Virus record (IMG/VR): IMGVR_UViG_3300010300_000086
Location: 1-26,745 of that record
Direction: 5' to 3' (one strand)
DNA: 26,745 bases
Source of the DNA: a virus
In this document: positions 1 to 7,051 of the stretch, in pieces
How positions within the stretch are numbered: position 1 is the stretch's first letter
Layout: each line of letters starts with the position of its first letter
Program-made: the position numbers and the translations under genes
The notes under the pieces: generated by a model
Told to the model about the DNA's origin: nothing
What the model saw: only the letters and a program-made list of their open reading frames with translations
The model's database searches: none

Positions 1-108
1 ATAGTCTTGTGATTCGTATGTCGGGTCTGTAAATATATAAACACTTCTATCCGCAGTAGCAGGTTCGCCCGGATCAAGCATGAATAAAACTACGATAAAC
101 CATTTCAT
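1..108 (-). CDS. partial small hypothetical protein, possible N-terminal hydrophobic segment
   Basis: The 5' end of a gene whose remainder lies beyond the left edge; 36 codons are visible and open to the edge. It starts MKWFIVVLFMLDPGEP, a short hydrophobic stretch that could be a weak signal or membrane anchor. The start ATG overlaps the TGA of the upstream gene (ATGA), as at many junctions here, which supports it as real and translationally coupled. I do not recognise a family beyond a resemblance to small, MK-plus-hydrophobic proteins of marine T4-like phages (memory only). Function unknown. Confidence 0.55.
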   Translation of the reverse strand, partial: MKWFIVVLFMLDPGEPATADRSVYIFTDPTYESQDY

Positions 109-353
109 TTCCAGTCACCACCGCCGTCCATAGTAACTGTAACTGTTTCATTGTCAGCACTAGATTTATTATCAATAATAAGTTTTTCTAGTCTGCCTTG
201 ATGATTTGCCATTACAGTTCCTAAGGCGTACACAAGAGCTTTTGCTTGTGCTAGTGGAATTCTGATTTCTTTTTGGTTAGTAGTTTCAGCAGTCTTTACA
301 ACTTGTATAAACTGTTGAATTGGTATAGTATTAATTGGCTCGTTTGTTTGCAT
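105..353 (-). CDS. conserved-looking small hypothetical protein (82 aa)
   Basis: An 82-residue soluble protein with no membrane segment and no recognised motif. The middle (about residues 27-60) looks like an amphipathic helical region and the C-terminus is acidic and Gly-rich (DGGGDWK). The start lies inside the end of the upstream gene, a 23 bp overlap, and the stop overlaps the next start (ATGA). It belongs to the transcription unit that begins at the exonuclease promoter. Real because of tight packing and good coding composition; function unknown. Confidence 0.6.
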   Translation of the reverse strand: MQTNEPINTIPIQQFIQVVKTAETTNQKEIRIPLAQAKALVYALGTVMANHQGRLEKLIIDNKSSADNETVTVTMDGGGDWK

Positions 354-810
354 TTGATAGTTCCTGTCTCATTGTAAATTCAGTTTTGAAAGGACCTTTG
401 TAATCATACTTTTCAAGTGTTACAAGTTTAGGACAAAAACTTCTTACCCAACCTTTGTCAAAATGAATAATATAGTAACCTGCCGCATACAAACTCTTAG
501 ACTTTTTACTTTTAGTAAAAAGTGGTAACTTCTTTTGTACATTATACATTACATTGTAAGGTGTACTAGACGTCGAAAAACCGTGTATTTCTTTAGCAGT
601 ACTGCTACCATCTGATATAGTTGCTTTGTCGTAACTAATACCACCAATAAAACTATTAAATGATTTAATATCAGTAAAGTAATCTGTTCCTGATGAACAA
701 CTATACATGTATCTTTTGTCTTCTTGTTTCGATAGTGTACCAATACGTTCACCATCTTTTTCTACAATCCAAAATTTATTTTTTAGGATTGGCTTTGCCT
801 TAATTGTCAT
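331..810 (-). CDS. hypothetical protein (159 aa)
   Basis: A soluble, basic, aromatic-rich protein of unknown function (KFWIVEKDGERIGTL near the N-terminus, a Ser/Lys-rich centre, then YYIIHFDKGWVRSF). The alternation of strands suggests a small beta-rich fold, which is inference. I chose the ATG at 810 because GGAGG sits 5-6 bases upstream. An in-frame ATG at 822 would give 163 aa and forms a TAATG junction with the exonuclease stop, but it would contain that Shine-Dalgarno inside the reading frame. Either start keeps it in the exonuclease transcription unit. Confidence 0.65.
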   Translation of the reverse strand: MTIKAKPILKNKFWIVEKDGERIGTLSKQEDKRYMYSCSSGTDYFTDIKSFNSFIGGISYDKATISDGSSTAKEIHGFSTSSTPYNVMYNVQKKLPLFTKSKKSKSLYAAGYYIIHFDKGWVRSFCPKLVTLEKYDYKGPFKTEFTMRQELSNANKRAN

Positions 811-821
811 TTTTACCTCCA

Positions 822-1805
822 TTATGCATACCTCGCATTTAGCGGGTCAGCATAAAGTTGAATGTTATCTGCAATACGTTGCATATCATGTTTTGCACAA
901 AACTTCATAAGACGCATACCTACTTGTGTAACTTGCTTAGGAGTCATAGCTTCTTCTACTACATCATTAATTATACTTCTAATGTTACCAGGTTGTGCAG
1001 TCAAATCACAAAGTACTACATTTCGTTGATAGTCGTCTAGTACACGATGCTCTACACCTTCATGATCAGTCCAGCGTTGTAGCATCATGTTGTTCCAATT
1101 AAAGCCTTTGTTATCTTTATCTTCAAATGCTTCAACTAGTCCGACTTTGTTTTTAGTGCCTTTTGTTCTTACACCAGGATAAGCACTAAACACATTATCA
1201 CTTGTGTCACCTCGCATGCACTTCTCAAACAACATAAACTGTGGATTCGGTGCAGGCTTAGGTTCTCCTGTCTTTTTGTCAAGTACGGGTTGCTTTTTCT
1301 TATCGTCAAAGTAACCTTCGTGTGTAATAATTGTATTGCTAACACCATTGTATTGTTTTACATTAGGGCCAATAAGTTGTGCAAAGTCACCATCAGTGCT
1401 AATAATAACATGATTATCATTAGGATGTGCTTGTATCCAACCTGCAATAAGATCATCTGCTTCTAGTTCAGGATGTTGTAATACAGAACAGTTTGTCTTT
1501 GTAGTTACAAAGTCTTTCCACTCATCAAACATTTCCCAGAACACAGTGTCTTCATCTTGTTGTGCTTGTGTCTGTGCGGCACGAGCATCACTTCTATTTC
1601 TTTTGTAAGGCTCATAAAAGTCTTTACGCCAACTGCGTCCTTCTAAGCAGAATACAACATGAGCACCATCAAAGTCAGTCCATGCCTTTTTAATACTACT
1701 AAGTGTAATATGAAAAGCCATACCTACTTTTGTGTCTAAATCACCTCGTACAACATGTCTTGCACGAAAGAATGTATTTGCAGTGTCTACTAGAATATAT
1801 GTCAT
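822..1805 (-). CDS. rnh: RNase H / FEN-type 5'-3' exonuclease (T4 Rnh-like)
   Basis: A 327-residue member of the FEN-1/T4 RNase H 5' nuclease family, the enzymes that remove RNA primers and 5' flaps on the lagging strand during phage replication. Visible metal-binding and active-site landmarks are VDTANT (D7), YEPYKRNR (residues 64-71), ELEADD (113-118), STDGDFAQL (136-144) and MRGDTSDN (197-204), in the family order. Length is close to T4 RNase H (about 305 aa). A consensus sigma70-type promoter lies 30-58 bp upstream, so it heads its own transcription unit. AAGG about 8 bases before the ATG serves as ribosome site. Its stop overlaps a following ATG (TAATG). Confidence 0.9.
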   Translation of the reverse strand: MTYILVDTANTFFRARHVVRGDLDTKVGMAFHITLSSIKKAWTDFDGAHVVFCLEGRSWRKDFYEPYKRNRSDARAAQTQAQQDEDTVFWEMFDEWKDFVTTKTNCSVLQHPELEADDLIAGWIQAHPNDNHVIISTDGDFAQLIGPNVKQYNGVSNTIITHEGYFDDKKKQPVLDKKTGEPKPAPNPQFMLFEKCMRGDTSDNVFSAYPGVRTKGTKNKVGLVEAFEDKDNKGFNWNNMMLQRWTDHEGVEHRVLDDYQRNVVLCDLTAQPGNIRSIINDVVEEAMTPKQVTQVGMRLMKFCAKHDMQRIADNIQLYADPLNARYA

Positions 1806-1834
1806 TAGTTTGCCTTTTTATAATTTATAGTAGT

Positions 1835-1863
1835 ATTATAGCACCTGATCTGGCTTGTGTCAA
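1835..1863 (-). promoter_or_regulatory. consensus sigma70-type promoter upstream of the exonuclease
   Basis: Reading the minus strand, TTGACA at 1863-1858, a 17 bp spacer and TATAAT at 1840-1835: a perfect match to the bacterial housekeeping consensus, in the 61 bp gap between the preceding gene and the exonuclease start. Transcription would begin near 1829, leaving a short leader. A TATAAATT string immediately downstream resembles but does not match the T4 late element TATAAATA. Confidence 0.85.
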
Positions 1864-1866
1864 GCA

Positions 1867-2250
1867 TTATTTAACTTCAGCTTTACCATTATCGTCTGCT
1901 TTACTAGTATTGATATATCCCATACCTCGATCAGTGCTTTCACCTTCTTCTTCTAACATCTGTGTAGCAATAGTTCTAAACCAAGCATCAACAATATCTT
2001 CAGGCTTTTCACCTGAGTATCCTGCATCCATAAGTTGCTCAATAAATTCATTATTCCAATCGAGCTCAAAGAAACCGTTCTTAATGTTATCTGGATTCAC
2101 TTGTGTATCTAGTACTGCTACCCAAGGTTTCTTATCTTTAGTTGCTTGTGCTTTTTCTTTTTCAAGAATAGCTCTACGTTGTTCTTCTGAAGTAAGTTTT
2201 TTAACTTCTTCAGCTTTCATACCCAACGCTTTTTTCATTTTATCTAACAT
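1867..2250 (-). CDS. conserved-looking hypothetical protein (127 aa)
   Basis: An acidic soluble protein. The N-terminal 35 residues are a charged helical stretch (KAEEVKKLTSEEQRR) that could form a short coiled coil, followed by a compact domain (WVAVLDTQVNP, FELDWNNEFIEQL, DAWFRTIATQML) and a disordered acidic tail. I believe this pattern recurs in marine T4-like phages as an unnamed protein, but that is from memory. It is the last gene of the folE-queE unit; the gap after it holds the exonuclease promoter. Function unknown; co-transcription with queE does not by itself imply a role in deazaguanine synthesis. Confidence 0.65.
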   Translation of the reverse strand: MLDKMKKALGMKAEEVKKLTSEEQRRAILEKEKAQATKDKKPWVAVLDTQVNPDNIKNGFFELDWNNEFIEQLMDAGYSGEKPEDIVDAWFRTIATQMLEEEGESTDRGMGYINTSKADDNGKAEVK

Positions 2251-2253
2251 ATA

Positions 2254-2352
2254 TTACCATCCTGCCTTTCTTATTTTATCTTCGTTAATAGGTGCTTTCA
2301 TAGCTTTTTCATGTTGCTTATTTTTGTATTTTTCATCAAGTGCCCCACGCAT
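2254..2352 (-). CDS. possible micro-protein (32 aa) between queE and the 127-aa gene
   Basis: The 85 bp between the queE stop and the next gene are open in another frame. From an ATG inside the queE end this reads MRGALDEKYKNKQHEKAMKA and ends DKIRKAGW, a very basic, helix-prone 32-residue peptide. Lack of stops here and protein-like composition favour it, but there is no strong Shine-Dalgarno and it overlaps queE by 17 bp. It may equally be non-coding spacer. No function can be assigned. Confidence 0.3.
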   Translation of the reverse strand: MRGALDEKYKNKQHEKAMKAPINEDKIRKAGW

Positions 2353-3229
2353 TTCCGAAGAGAGATATGTGGAGTCTTGGGGTAAATCTCCATCCTTCTG
2401 CCATACACGCTTCGGCGACATCTTTAACATTGAGAACATATTCTTCACTGCGTCCACCCAACGGCATAAGATATACCGGACATTCCACCCCGGCACCTCT
2501 GTAAGCGTCCACAGCCTTTTTAACTTCATCAAAGTCACTTTGAGTAGCGACAACAAACTTAAGATACATGTCGCTATCAGTAACAGACTGATACTCACTA
2601 GCCACATTAGGTTTAATAGCAGTTTCCCAAGGTTCTCCGCTAACACTAAGTTTTGGGGAACAAGACCAAGTGACTTGGATTCTGTCCTGATCGTTGAGAT
2701 AGTTAAAGAGATCTTCGTGTAAATGTTGTGTAGTATTTGTTTCAAAAGTAATATTCCTCAAGTCTTTCATACGTGGATGTTCAAATAACTCTACATACAG
2801 TCGTTGCCACGCCAACAACGGTTCGCCACCTGTCATGATCAAATGTACATCTTGACCATTATCTTGTACCCATTTACCATTAGGTGTAAGAGATAGTAAA
2901 TGTTCAACTACTTCGTCAACAGTTGCCTGCTTATTAAACTTTTTAAACTCAGGATAGATACTTGCATATGTATCGCAACCTGTGTGTATAATAGGCAAGT
3001 CATTAAACTCTTTTGTAGTTTCATGCACGCCAGCGTCAAGTAATCCTTGAACTTCAGCATTATGAATAATGCCTGCTTTTTGTTTCTCGTCACGCATTGG
3101 TTCATTTTGTAAACCAAAATTCATGCAACGAAAGTTACAACCGAATGTACGTAGGAACACACTAGGTACTCCTACAAACTTGCCTTCGCCTTGTACTGAA
3201 TAAAATGCTTCTGAATATCTTAATTTCAT
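2336..3229 (-). CDS. queE: 7-carboxy-7-deazaguanine synthase QueE (radical SAM), variant cluster motif
   Basis: A 297-residue radical-SAM enzyme expected to convert 6-carboxytetrahydropterin to 7-carboxy-7-deazaguanine (CDG). Diagnostic sequence: EAFYSVQGEGKFVGVPSVFLR (positions 7-27), GCNFRC (30-35), MTGGEP (132-137) and a C-terminal PRLHISLFGN. The usual third cluster cysteine after GCNFRC is replaced (MNFG). A cysteine followed by DT, as QueE normally has, appears at C85 (HTGCDTYA), giving CX3CX49C with an insertion of about 45 residues. Start at 3229 because GGAG precedes it and QueE homology begins here; longer in-frame starts lie inside folE. It follows folE by one base. Confidence 0.88.
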   Translation of the reverse strand: MKLRYSEAFYSVQGEGKFVGVPSVFLRTFGCNFRCMNFGLQNEPMRDEKQKAGIIHNAEVQGLLDAGVHETTKEFNDLPIIHTGCDTYASIYPEFKKFNKQATVDEVVEHLLSLTPNGKWVQDNGQDVHLIMTGGEPLLAWQRLYVELFEHPRMKDLRNITFETNTTQHLHEDLFNYLNDQDRIQVTWSCSPKLSVSGEPWETAIKPNVASEYQSVTDSDMYLKFVVATQSDFDEVKKAVDAYRGAGVECPVYLMPLGGRSEEYVLNVKDVAEACMAEGWRFTPRLHISLFGNAWGT

Positions 3230-3230
3230 A

Positions 3231-3920
3231 TTAGGCTCCACATGCAAACTGTTGTTGCAATTTAATATTGTCCATAAACTCTTTCTTAGTACCAGCATCT
3301 TCATTAAATGCACCACGTAGCACAGTTGTCTGTGTCAAACTGCTATGTGCTTTAATGCCTCTATTCTCACAACAACCATGTGTTGCTTGAATGTAAACAC
3401 CAACATTTTTAGTACCTGTTGCTTTTTGAATCTCGTCAGCAATAACATTATTAAGTTCTTCTTGTAGTGTACCTCGTCTAGCACACCATTGTGCAATACG
3501 TGTATACTTGCTAAGACCAATAAGTTTATCTGCGGCAATAATACCAATGTATGCTACACCAACAACTGGTTGATGATGATGTGAACAAACACTTCTTAGT
3601 TCACTACGTACAACTAACATGCCTTCGTAACCATTTTCAATATGATTAGGAAATGCTGTTGCGTTAGGCATAGGATCATAACGTCCTTGCATTAATTCAT
3701 TAATATACATTTTAGCAAGACGTCTACCAGTGTCCATACTGTTAGGATCATTTGCTCTGTCAATAATTAAACTGTCTAGTACTGCTTCGAACTTAGGTGT
3801 AAGCTCGTCAATCAATTCTTGCTTGTCGCCTTCTTGTAACACATGACTAATATTGTCACCTGCCCAATATCTAATGCCTTCGTCTTCTAAACGGGCTTTT
3901 ATTTGTTCACTTTTACTCAT
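3231..3920 (-). CDS. folE: GTP cyclohydrolase I (FolE)
   Basis: A 229-residue GTP cyclohydrolase I, making 7,8-dihydroneopterin triphosphate from GTP, the entry step to both folate and 7-deazaguanines. Seen: MDTGRRLAKMYINEL (62-76); VCSHHHQP (111-118) carrying the zinc ligands C112 and H115; ATHGCCENRGIKAHSS (179-194) with the third ligand C183; and TTVLRG (198-203). This matches the canonical Cys-x-x-His plus distal Cys arrangement. With queE one base downstream, a QueD-like gene and a DpdA-like gene in the same window, deazaguanine synthesis for DNA modification is more likely than folate. GGAG lies 7 bases before the ATG and a perfect promoter stands upstream. Confidence 0.92.
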   Translation of the reverse strand: MSKSEQIKARLEDEGIRYWAGDNISHVLQEGDKQELIDELTPKFEAVLDSLIIDRANDPNSMDTGRRLAKMYINELMQGRYDPMPNATAFPNHIENGYEGMLVVRSELRSVCSHHHQPVVGVAYIGIIAADKLIGLSKYTRIAQWCARRGTLQEELNNVIADEIQKATGTKNVGVYIQATHGCCENRGIKAHSSLTQTTVLRGAFNEDAGTKKEFMDNIKLQQQFACGA

Positions 3921-3965
3921 TTATTTCTCCGATGTTAAGGCAGTGGATTGCCTGTAATAGTTTAT

Positions 3966-3994
3966 ATTATACAATATATTTAGGTCTGTGTCAA
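3966..3994 (-). promoter_or_regulatory. consensus sigma70-type promoter upstream of folE
   Basis: On the minus strand TTGACA (3994-3989), 17 bp, TATAAT (3971-3966): an exact consensus match. The -35 box overlaps the stop codon of the SGNH-hydrolase gene by three bases, so the promoter sits in the 70 bp gap before folE and would drive folE, queE and the 127-aa gene. Expected start near 3960, giving a leader of about 40 bases. Confidence 0.88.
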
Positions 3995-4803
3995 CCTTTT
4001 TTAACATAATTTAGGTAGTCTTTGGCAATTAATTCATGTATATGCTTAGTATAATGCTCGCCGTCGACTCTGTATTCGTCCGTTTCTATGTTAATAGCTT
4101 TTGCTAATTGCAAATAACCTTCTGCAGACGATGGTGCTTTTGTACCTGCTTGCCAATCTCCGTAAAGTTCAACATTGTCAGGAACAAATACTCTATTGTT
4201 AATCGTCCATTGATACCATTTAATATCTCGTCTAGCACACATAGTATCAATTGCTAATAAGTCTAAGCAATAGTCTTTATATTGCAAAGGTGTTACTAGC
4301 TCGTGCCAAAGTTTTGTGTAGATATACTTTTCATGAAAGGGTTTAAAGTCTGCTTTTACTTTCATATCGTCAAAAAAGAAACCTTTAAATTCTTCGTAGT
4401 TTTCTTGTCGAACCTGATCAATCATTTCAATGTAGTTTTCAGTTACACGATGATCTGTATATCTTTTAATCTTTTCGTCTTTTGGTTGATCGTCATCTAA
4501 GAACAAATCTACATTTGTATTTTCACCAACATCTAAGTTACGTGAGCATGCAAGTAAAAATCTATTCCAGTATGTTGACTGCACAAATACTTCGTCAATA
4601 TCGTCATAACGATCAAGCATTGATTTAATCCAGGCAGGATACTTTCTATTACATCCGCCTGGCTGACTGTAAATTACAACCTCTTTGTTATTTTCTTCGG
4701 CATAGATCTCAGCATAGTTATTATCTTGCCATGCTGAGATTGTATCACCAACTTCGGAATATCCGTGTGCGTGACTGTCGCCGATGAATAGTGTTCTAGT
4801 CAT
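3991..4803 (-). CDS. SGNH/GDSL-like hydrolase (putative)
   Basis: A 270-residue soluble protein with the block I signature FIGDSHAHG (6-14, nucleophile Ser10) and a C-terminal D-x-x-H (D247, H250; VDGEHYTKH), the two ends of the SGNH catalytic triad. The Gly and Asn of blocks II and III are less clear; QPGGCNR (about residues 47-53) and VFVQSTYWNR (about 73-82) are candidates. SGNH enzymes deacetylate or de-esterify sugars, lipids and other substrates, so the substrate cannot be stated; glycan modification is plausible given nearby glycosyltransferase and nucleotide-sugar genes. It overlaps the upstream gene by 8 bp. Last gene before the folE promoter. Confidence 0.65.
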   Translation of the reverse strand: MTRTLFIGDSHAHGYSEVGDTISAWQDNNYAEIYAEENNKEVVIYSQPGGCNRKYPAWIKSMLDRYDDIDEVFVQSTYWNRFLLACSRNLDVGENTNVDLFLDDDQPKDEKIKRYTDHRVTENYIEMIDQVRQENYEEFKGFFFDDMKVKADFKPFHEKYIYTKLWHELVTPLQYKDYCLDLLAIDTMCARRDIKWYQWTINNRVFVPDNVELYGDWQAGTKAPSSAEGYLQLAKAINIETDEYRVDGEHYTKHIHELIAKDYLNYVKKG

Positions 4804-5002
4804 TAAAATATTTGTTCAACATTTCAAGACGATCGTCCGCAGTAGCCATAGCATCCAGTTCTTTTTGAATAGTTTCAATAATATCTGAATGTTCGCCAAT
4901 GCCAACAACCTTTTCCATGTACACATTAATATTAGTTTTGTGTAACAGGACTTCTGCTTCGGCATGTTTTCTTGCCGCTTCAATCATTTGCTGTTTCAAC
5001 AT
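4796..5002 (-). CDS. small helical hypothetical protein (68 aa)
   Basis: A 68-residue, almost wholly helical, charged protein: MLKQQMIEAARKHAEAEVLLHKTNINVYM, then VGIGEHSDIIETIQKELDAMA and a short tail. Pattern is that of a small helical-bundle or adaptor protein; no catalytic motif. I recall similar unnamed proteins in marine T4-like phages but cannot verify it. It begins inside the HIT gene (23 bp overlap) and its stop overlaps the next start. Function unknown. Confidence 0.65.
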   Translation of the reverse strand: MLKQQMIEAARKHAEAEVLLHKTNINVYMEKVVGIGEHSDIIETIQKELDAMATADDRLEMLNKYFND

Positions 5003-5348
5003 AAGTTCCTTTCTTGTAGTTTCCTTTATCAGGTATTACGTGTCTTACGCCGCCGCGTGGATCATCCATGTCGCCATTGCGTCTAGGAATTAAGTGAACG
5101 TGTGGAAAAGGTACAGTTTGACCTGCGGCTTCTCCTACGTTCTGTCCAATGTTAAACGCATCACAATATCCACGTTCAACCCAATCGTAGCCCCATTTGT
5201 ATGCGGCTTCGAAACACTTAGTAAGGCCCTGCCAGTTTTCTTCTTTAGGAACAAAAAGTATATGTCCTTCAGTAACTGGATACCCATCTTTATATACTGT
5301 AAACTCTTTTGAGTCAATTAAAACATCTGTCCAAGGTTTAGAATCCAT
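4980..5348 (-). CDS. HIT-family protein
   Basis: A 122-residue histidine-triad protein; HIT enzymes hydrolyse or transfer nucleoside monophosphates (AMP-lysine, dinucleotides and the like). Landmarks are the early EGHILFVPK (27-35), normally the HxLVxPK strand, NIGQNVGEAAGQTVP (66-80) and PHVHLIPRR (82-90). The family motif H-x-H-x-H is represented only by its second and third positions, H83 (nucleophile position) and H85; the first His position is Phe81. Since the middle His is the nucleophile, activity could be retained (inference). It overlaps the oxygenase gene by 11 bp. Confidence 0.8.
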   Translation of the reverse strand: MDSKPWTDVLIDSKEFTVYKDGYPVTEGHILFVPKEENWQGLTKCFEAAYKWGYDWVERGYCDAFNIGQNVGEAAGQTVPFPHVHLIPRRNGDMDDPRGGVRHVIPDKGNYKKGTYVETAND

Positions 5349-5919
5349 AATTAAATGCCACCATAATTCTTTCTTTGTCTACCATTTGTTGTTCAACTTT
5401 GTGATGCAAATGACTTGGAAAGATAATTAGACTACCTGTCATTGCGGCACAAGTTACATTAGGAGAGTTTGCTTCATTAAGTTCTGAAACATTTACTCTC
5501 GGCCAGTTTGACTTCATGTTAGGATTAACAAGTGTTAGTCCTGGATGATCTTGATCTGCTTGTATGTAATATACTCCACTCCATGTATCTGGAAGATGAT
5601 TGTGTTCTTCGTGGTATGTGTATTTACGATTAATACTAAACCAACTACTCTTAAGTGAAGGTGTGTGTTGTAGTTTAGTTTCTTTGTGACATTCTTGGAC
5701 ACATGCATCAATAAAGTTTTTTAAATCTTCAAACAACGGATTTTCTAAAATATTTTCATTACCGTATGATGTATATCCGTTAGCAGTATATCTTATAGGA
5801 GATGTATCTGTTTTTTCTTTTGCTAAGAGTTCTGTAACTACAGATTTTTGTAGCTCTTGAGCTTTGTCGTATACAGCTCTAAATACTTGTGTAGGAAAAA
5901 TAAACTGCTTTTCGATCAT
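5338..5919 (-). CDS. 2-oxoglutarate/Fe(II)-dependent oxygenase-like protein
   Basis: A 193-residue protein of the phage 2OG-Fe(II) oxygenase type: YHEEHNHLPDTWSGVYYI (102-119) offers the first iron ligands (H106/H108, D111), MTGSLIIFPSHLHHKVEQ (160-177) the distal His (H172/H173), and ERIMVAFN (183-190) the Arg that usually binds 2-oxoglutarate. Such enzymes hydroxylate proteins, bases or small molecules; the substrate is not evident. Start at 5919 because it forms a TAATG junction with the phosphoribosyltransferase stop and has GGAG about 8 bases upstream; an in-frame start at 5958 would add a basic, unrelated-looking peptide. A second oxygenase lies at 17231-17833. Confidence 0.8.
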   Translation of the reverse strand: MIEKQFIFPTQVFRAVYDKAQELQKSVVTELLAKEKTDTSPIRYTANGYTSYGNENILENPLFEDLKNFIDACVQECHKETKLQHTPSLKSSWFSINRKYTYHEEHNHLPDTWSGVYYIQADQDHPGLTLVNPNMKSNWPRVNVSELNEANSPNVTCAAMTGSLIIFPSHLHHKVEQQMVDKERIMVAFNYGF

Positions 5920-6455
5920 TAATATTCTCCTACGTTTTCCCAAGGATAAACTAACCAAACATCTTCTTCTGCTTTGTTTACTTCATGGCACGTATAACTT
6001 ACTTGACTAAAGTCACTCGCTAAGTTTTCTGTTAGTGTAGCGAAACGAACATTGTTACCAAATACATTATCCCATTTAGGATCATCAGGTAAGCAACCTG
6101 CTTTCCAGTCTTGTGTAATCCAATTAAACGTAGCACCAGTATCATTAATATCATCTACAATAAGAATATTTTTATGATGCGGACCAGCAGTTGGTCCTGG
6201 ATTAGCCACATAACCATATGCATCTTCAGCCATCCAACAGTTGCTTTCACTTTCACTAGTATCATCACGTAGACTTACTTTAATTGCTTCGCAACGTATG
6301 CCAGTCATATTACTGATAATAGTAGCAGGTACATTACCACCACGGGTAATACCTACAATGTAATCAGGACGCCAATTGTCCTTGTACATTTGATTTACAA
6401 TACTAACGCACATTTTTTCTACGTCAGCCCAACTATAATAATGTTTTTTAATCAT
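5919..6455 (-). CDS. phosphoribosyltransferase (type I PRT fold)
   Basis: A 178-residue PRTase-fold protein: DYIVGITRGGNVPA (31-44) is the strand-loop before the active site and NILIVDDINDTGAT (96-109) is the PRPP-binding signature with its paired acidic residues. Family members salvage purines or pyrimidines (hypoxanthine, xanthine, uracil, orotate) with PRPP; the sequence does not fix the base. I chose the ATG at 6455 because MIKKHYYSW aligns with the usual start; in-frame ATGs at 6464 and 6473 are alternatives. It overlaps the upstream gene by 8 bp. In this context it may feed nucleotide pools during replication. Confidence 0.85.
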   Translation of the reverse strand: MIKKHYYSWADVEKMCVSIVNQMYKDNWRPDYIVGITRGGNVPATIISNMTGIRCEAIKVSLRDDTSESESNCWMAEDAYGYVANPGPTAGPHHKNILIVDDINDTGATFNWITQDWKAGCLPDDPKWDNVFGNNVRFATLTENLASDFSQVSYTCHEVNKAEEDVWLVYPWENVGEY

Positions 6456-6630
6456 GATATCCATCGTCCTCATCTAGTACTTTAATGTCTGGTTTTTTAG
6501 TAAACCAACTAGGAACTTCTGGACAAGTATCTTTTATTTCTTGTTCTGTATAAGTTTCTGGTTGTCTAATACCGTATTTGTTAAATTGGTCAATAGCCCA
6601 TTCAGTGAGGTCTTGTCTTGTGTTAAACAT
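6448..6630 (-). CDS. small hypothetical protein (60 aa)
   Basis: A 60-residue soluble protein starting MFNTRQDLTEWAIDQFNKYG, with a centre YTEQEIKDTCPEVPSWFTKK and an acidic tail (LDEDDGYHD). The first half looks like a helical pair; no motif recognised. Overlaps on both sides (8 bp each) suggest a genuine coupled gene. Function unknown; placement between a cupin and a phosphoribosyltransferase gives no clear hint. Confidence 0.6.
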   Translation of the reverse strand: MFNTRQDLTEWAIDQFNKYGIRQPETYTEQEIKDTCPEVPSWFTKKPDIKVLDEDDGYHD

Positions 6631-7051
6631 TTTTTAAATAATCCTTGTTATCAATCCATTTACCATTTTTAACAAAGCCCCAGCTTTGTGCTTTCTTACC
6701 CATGAAGAATAAACTCCAACATGGAATGTTATTACCATCTTCATCTTTTGCAAGTTCTAACCAATGTAGGTCTTTTGCAGAACGAAAACGTATGCTACCA
6801 GGACCACGCCAAAACTTACCTTCTGGAGTATGTTCCCAATAACCGCCTTTAATAATAAATGCTCCCCAACTCCATGGATGATCATGTAGTACAGGTTCGT
6901 CACTTACTAAAACTTTGTGTAGTGTGATGTTGAACGGAAAGTTTTTTCTGTCCTTTAAAAACACATACCATCTTACTAGATACGGAACCTTACCGCTCCT
7001 ATCTGTGATTACACGTTTTCTTCCTTTAAACCAATTAAAAAGGAATTTCAT
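6623..7051 (-). CDS. cupin-like protein
   Basis: A 142-residue protein with a likely small beta-barrel (cupin) core: ITLHKVLVSDEPVLHDHPWSWG carries an H-x-H-like pair (HDHPW), followed by FIIKGGYWE, the turn WRGPGSIRFR, and DLHWLEL with a further His. These fit the two cupin motifs, usually metal-binding. Cupins range from isomerases and dioxygenases to sugar epimerases, so no reaction is assigned. The N-terminus is basic (FNWFKGRKRVITD). It overlaps neighbours by 8 and 17 bp. Given nearby glycosyltransferase and nucleotide-sugar genes a sugar-related role is possible but unproven. Confidence 0.65.
   Translation of the reverse strand: MKFLFNWFKGRKRVITDRSGKVPYLVRWYVFLKDRKNFPFNITLHKVLVSDEPVLHDHPWSWGAFIIKGGYWEHTPEGKFWRGPGSIRFRSAKDLHWLELAKDEDGNNIPCWSLFFMGKKAQSWGFVKNGKWIDNKDYLKNV

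Noticed and set aside
970-1004. TATAAT with TTGACT upstream on the minus strand within the exonuclease gene
   Set aside because: The spacer is 23 bp, too long for a sigma70 promoter.
1730-2722. 330-residue plus-strand open frame
   Set aside because: It runs antisense to the exonuclease, 127-aa and queE genes, has no ribosome site and has low-complexity Ser/Leu/Ile composition typical of antisense shadows.
2353-2745. Upper part of a long minus-strand frame overlapping queE
   Set aside because: The queE frame carries clear family motifs through this region; only the last 32 codons beyond queE are considered possible.
5289-5317. TTGACT-N17-TATAAA promoter-like pair on the minus strand inside the HIT gene
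   Set aside because: It lies within codons of a real gene, has a weaker -10 and is not placed before a new gene group; treated as chance.
4980-5430. Several 60-77 residue frames antisense to or overlapping the HIT gene
   Set aside because: The HIT frame has recognisable motifs and operon overlaps; the others do not.
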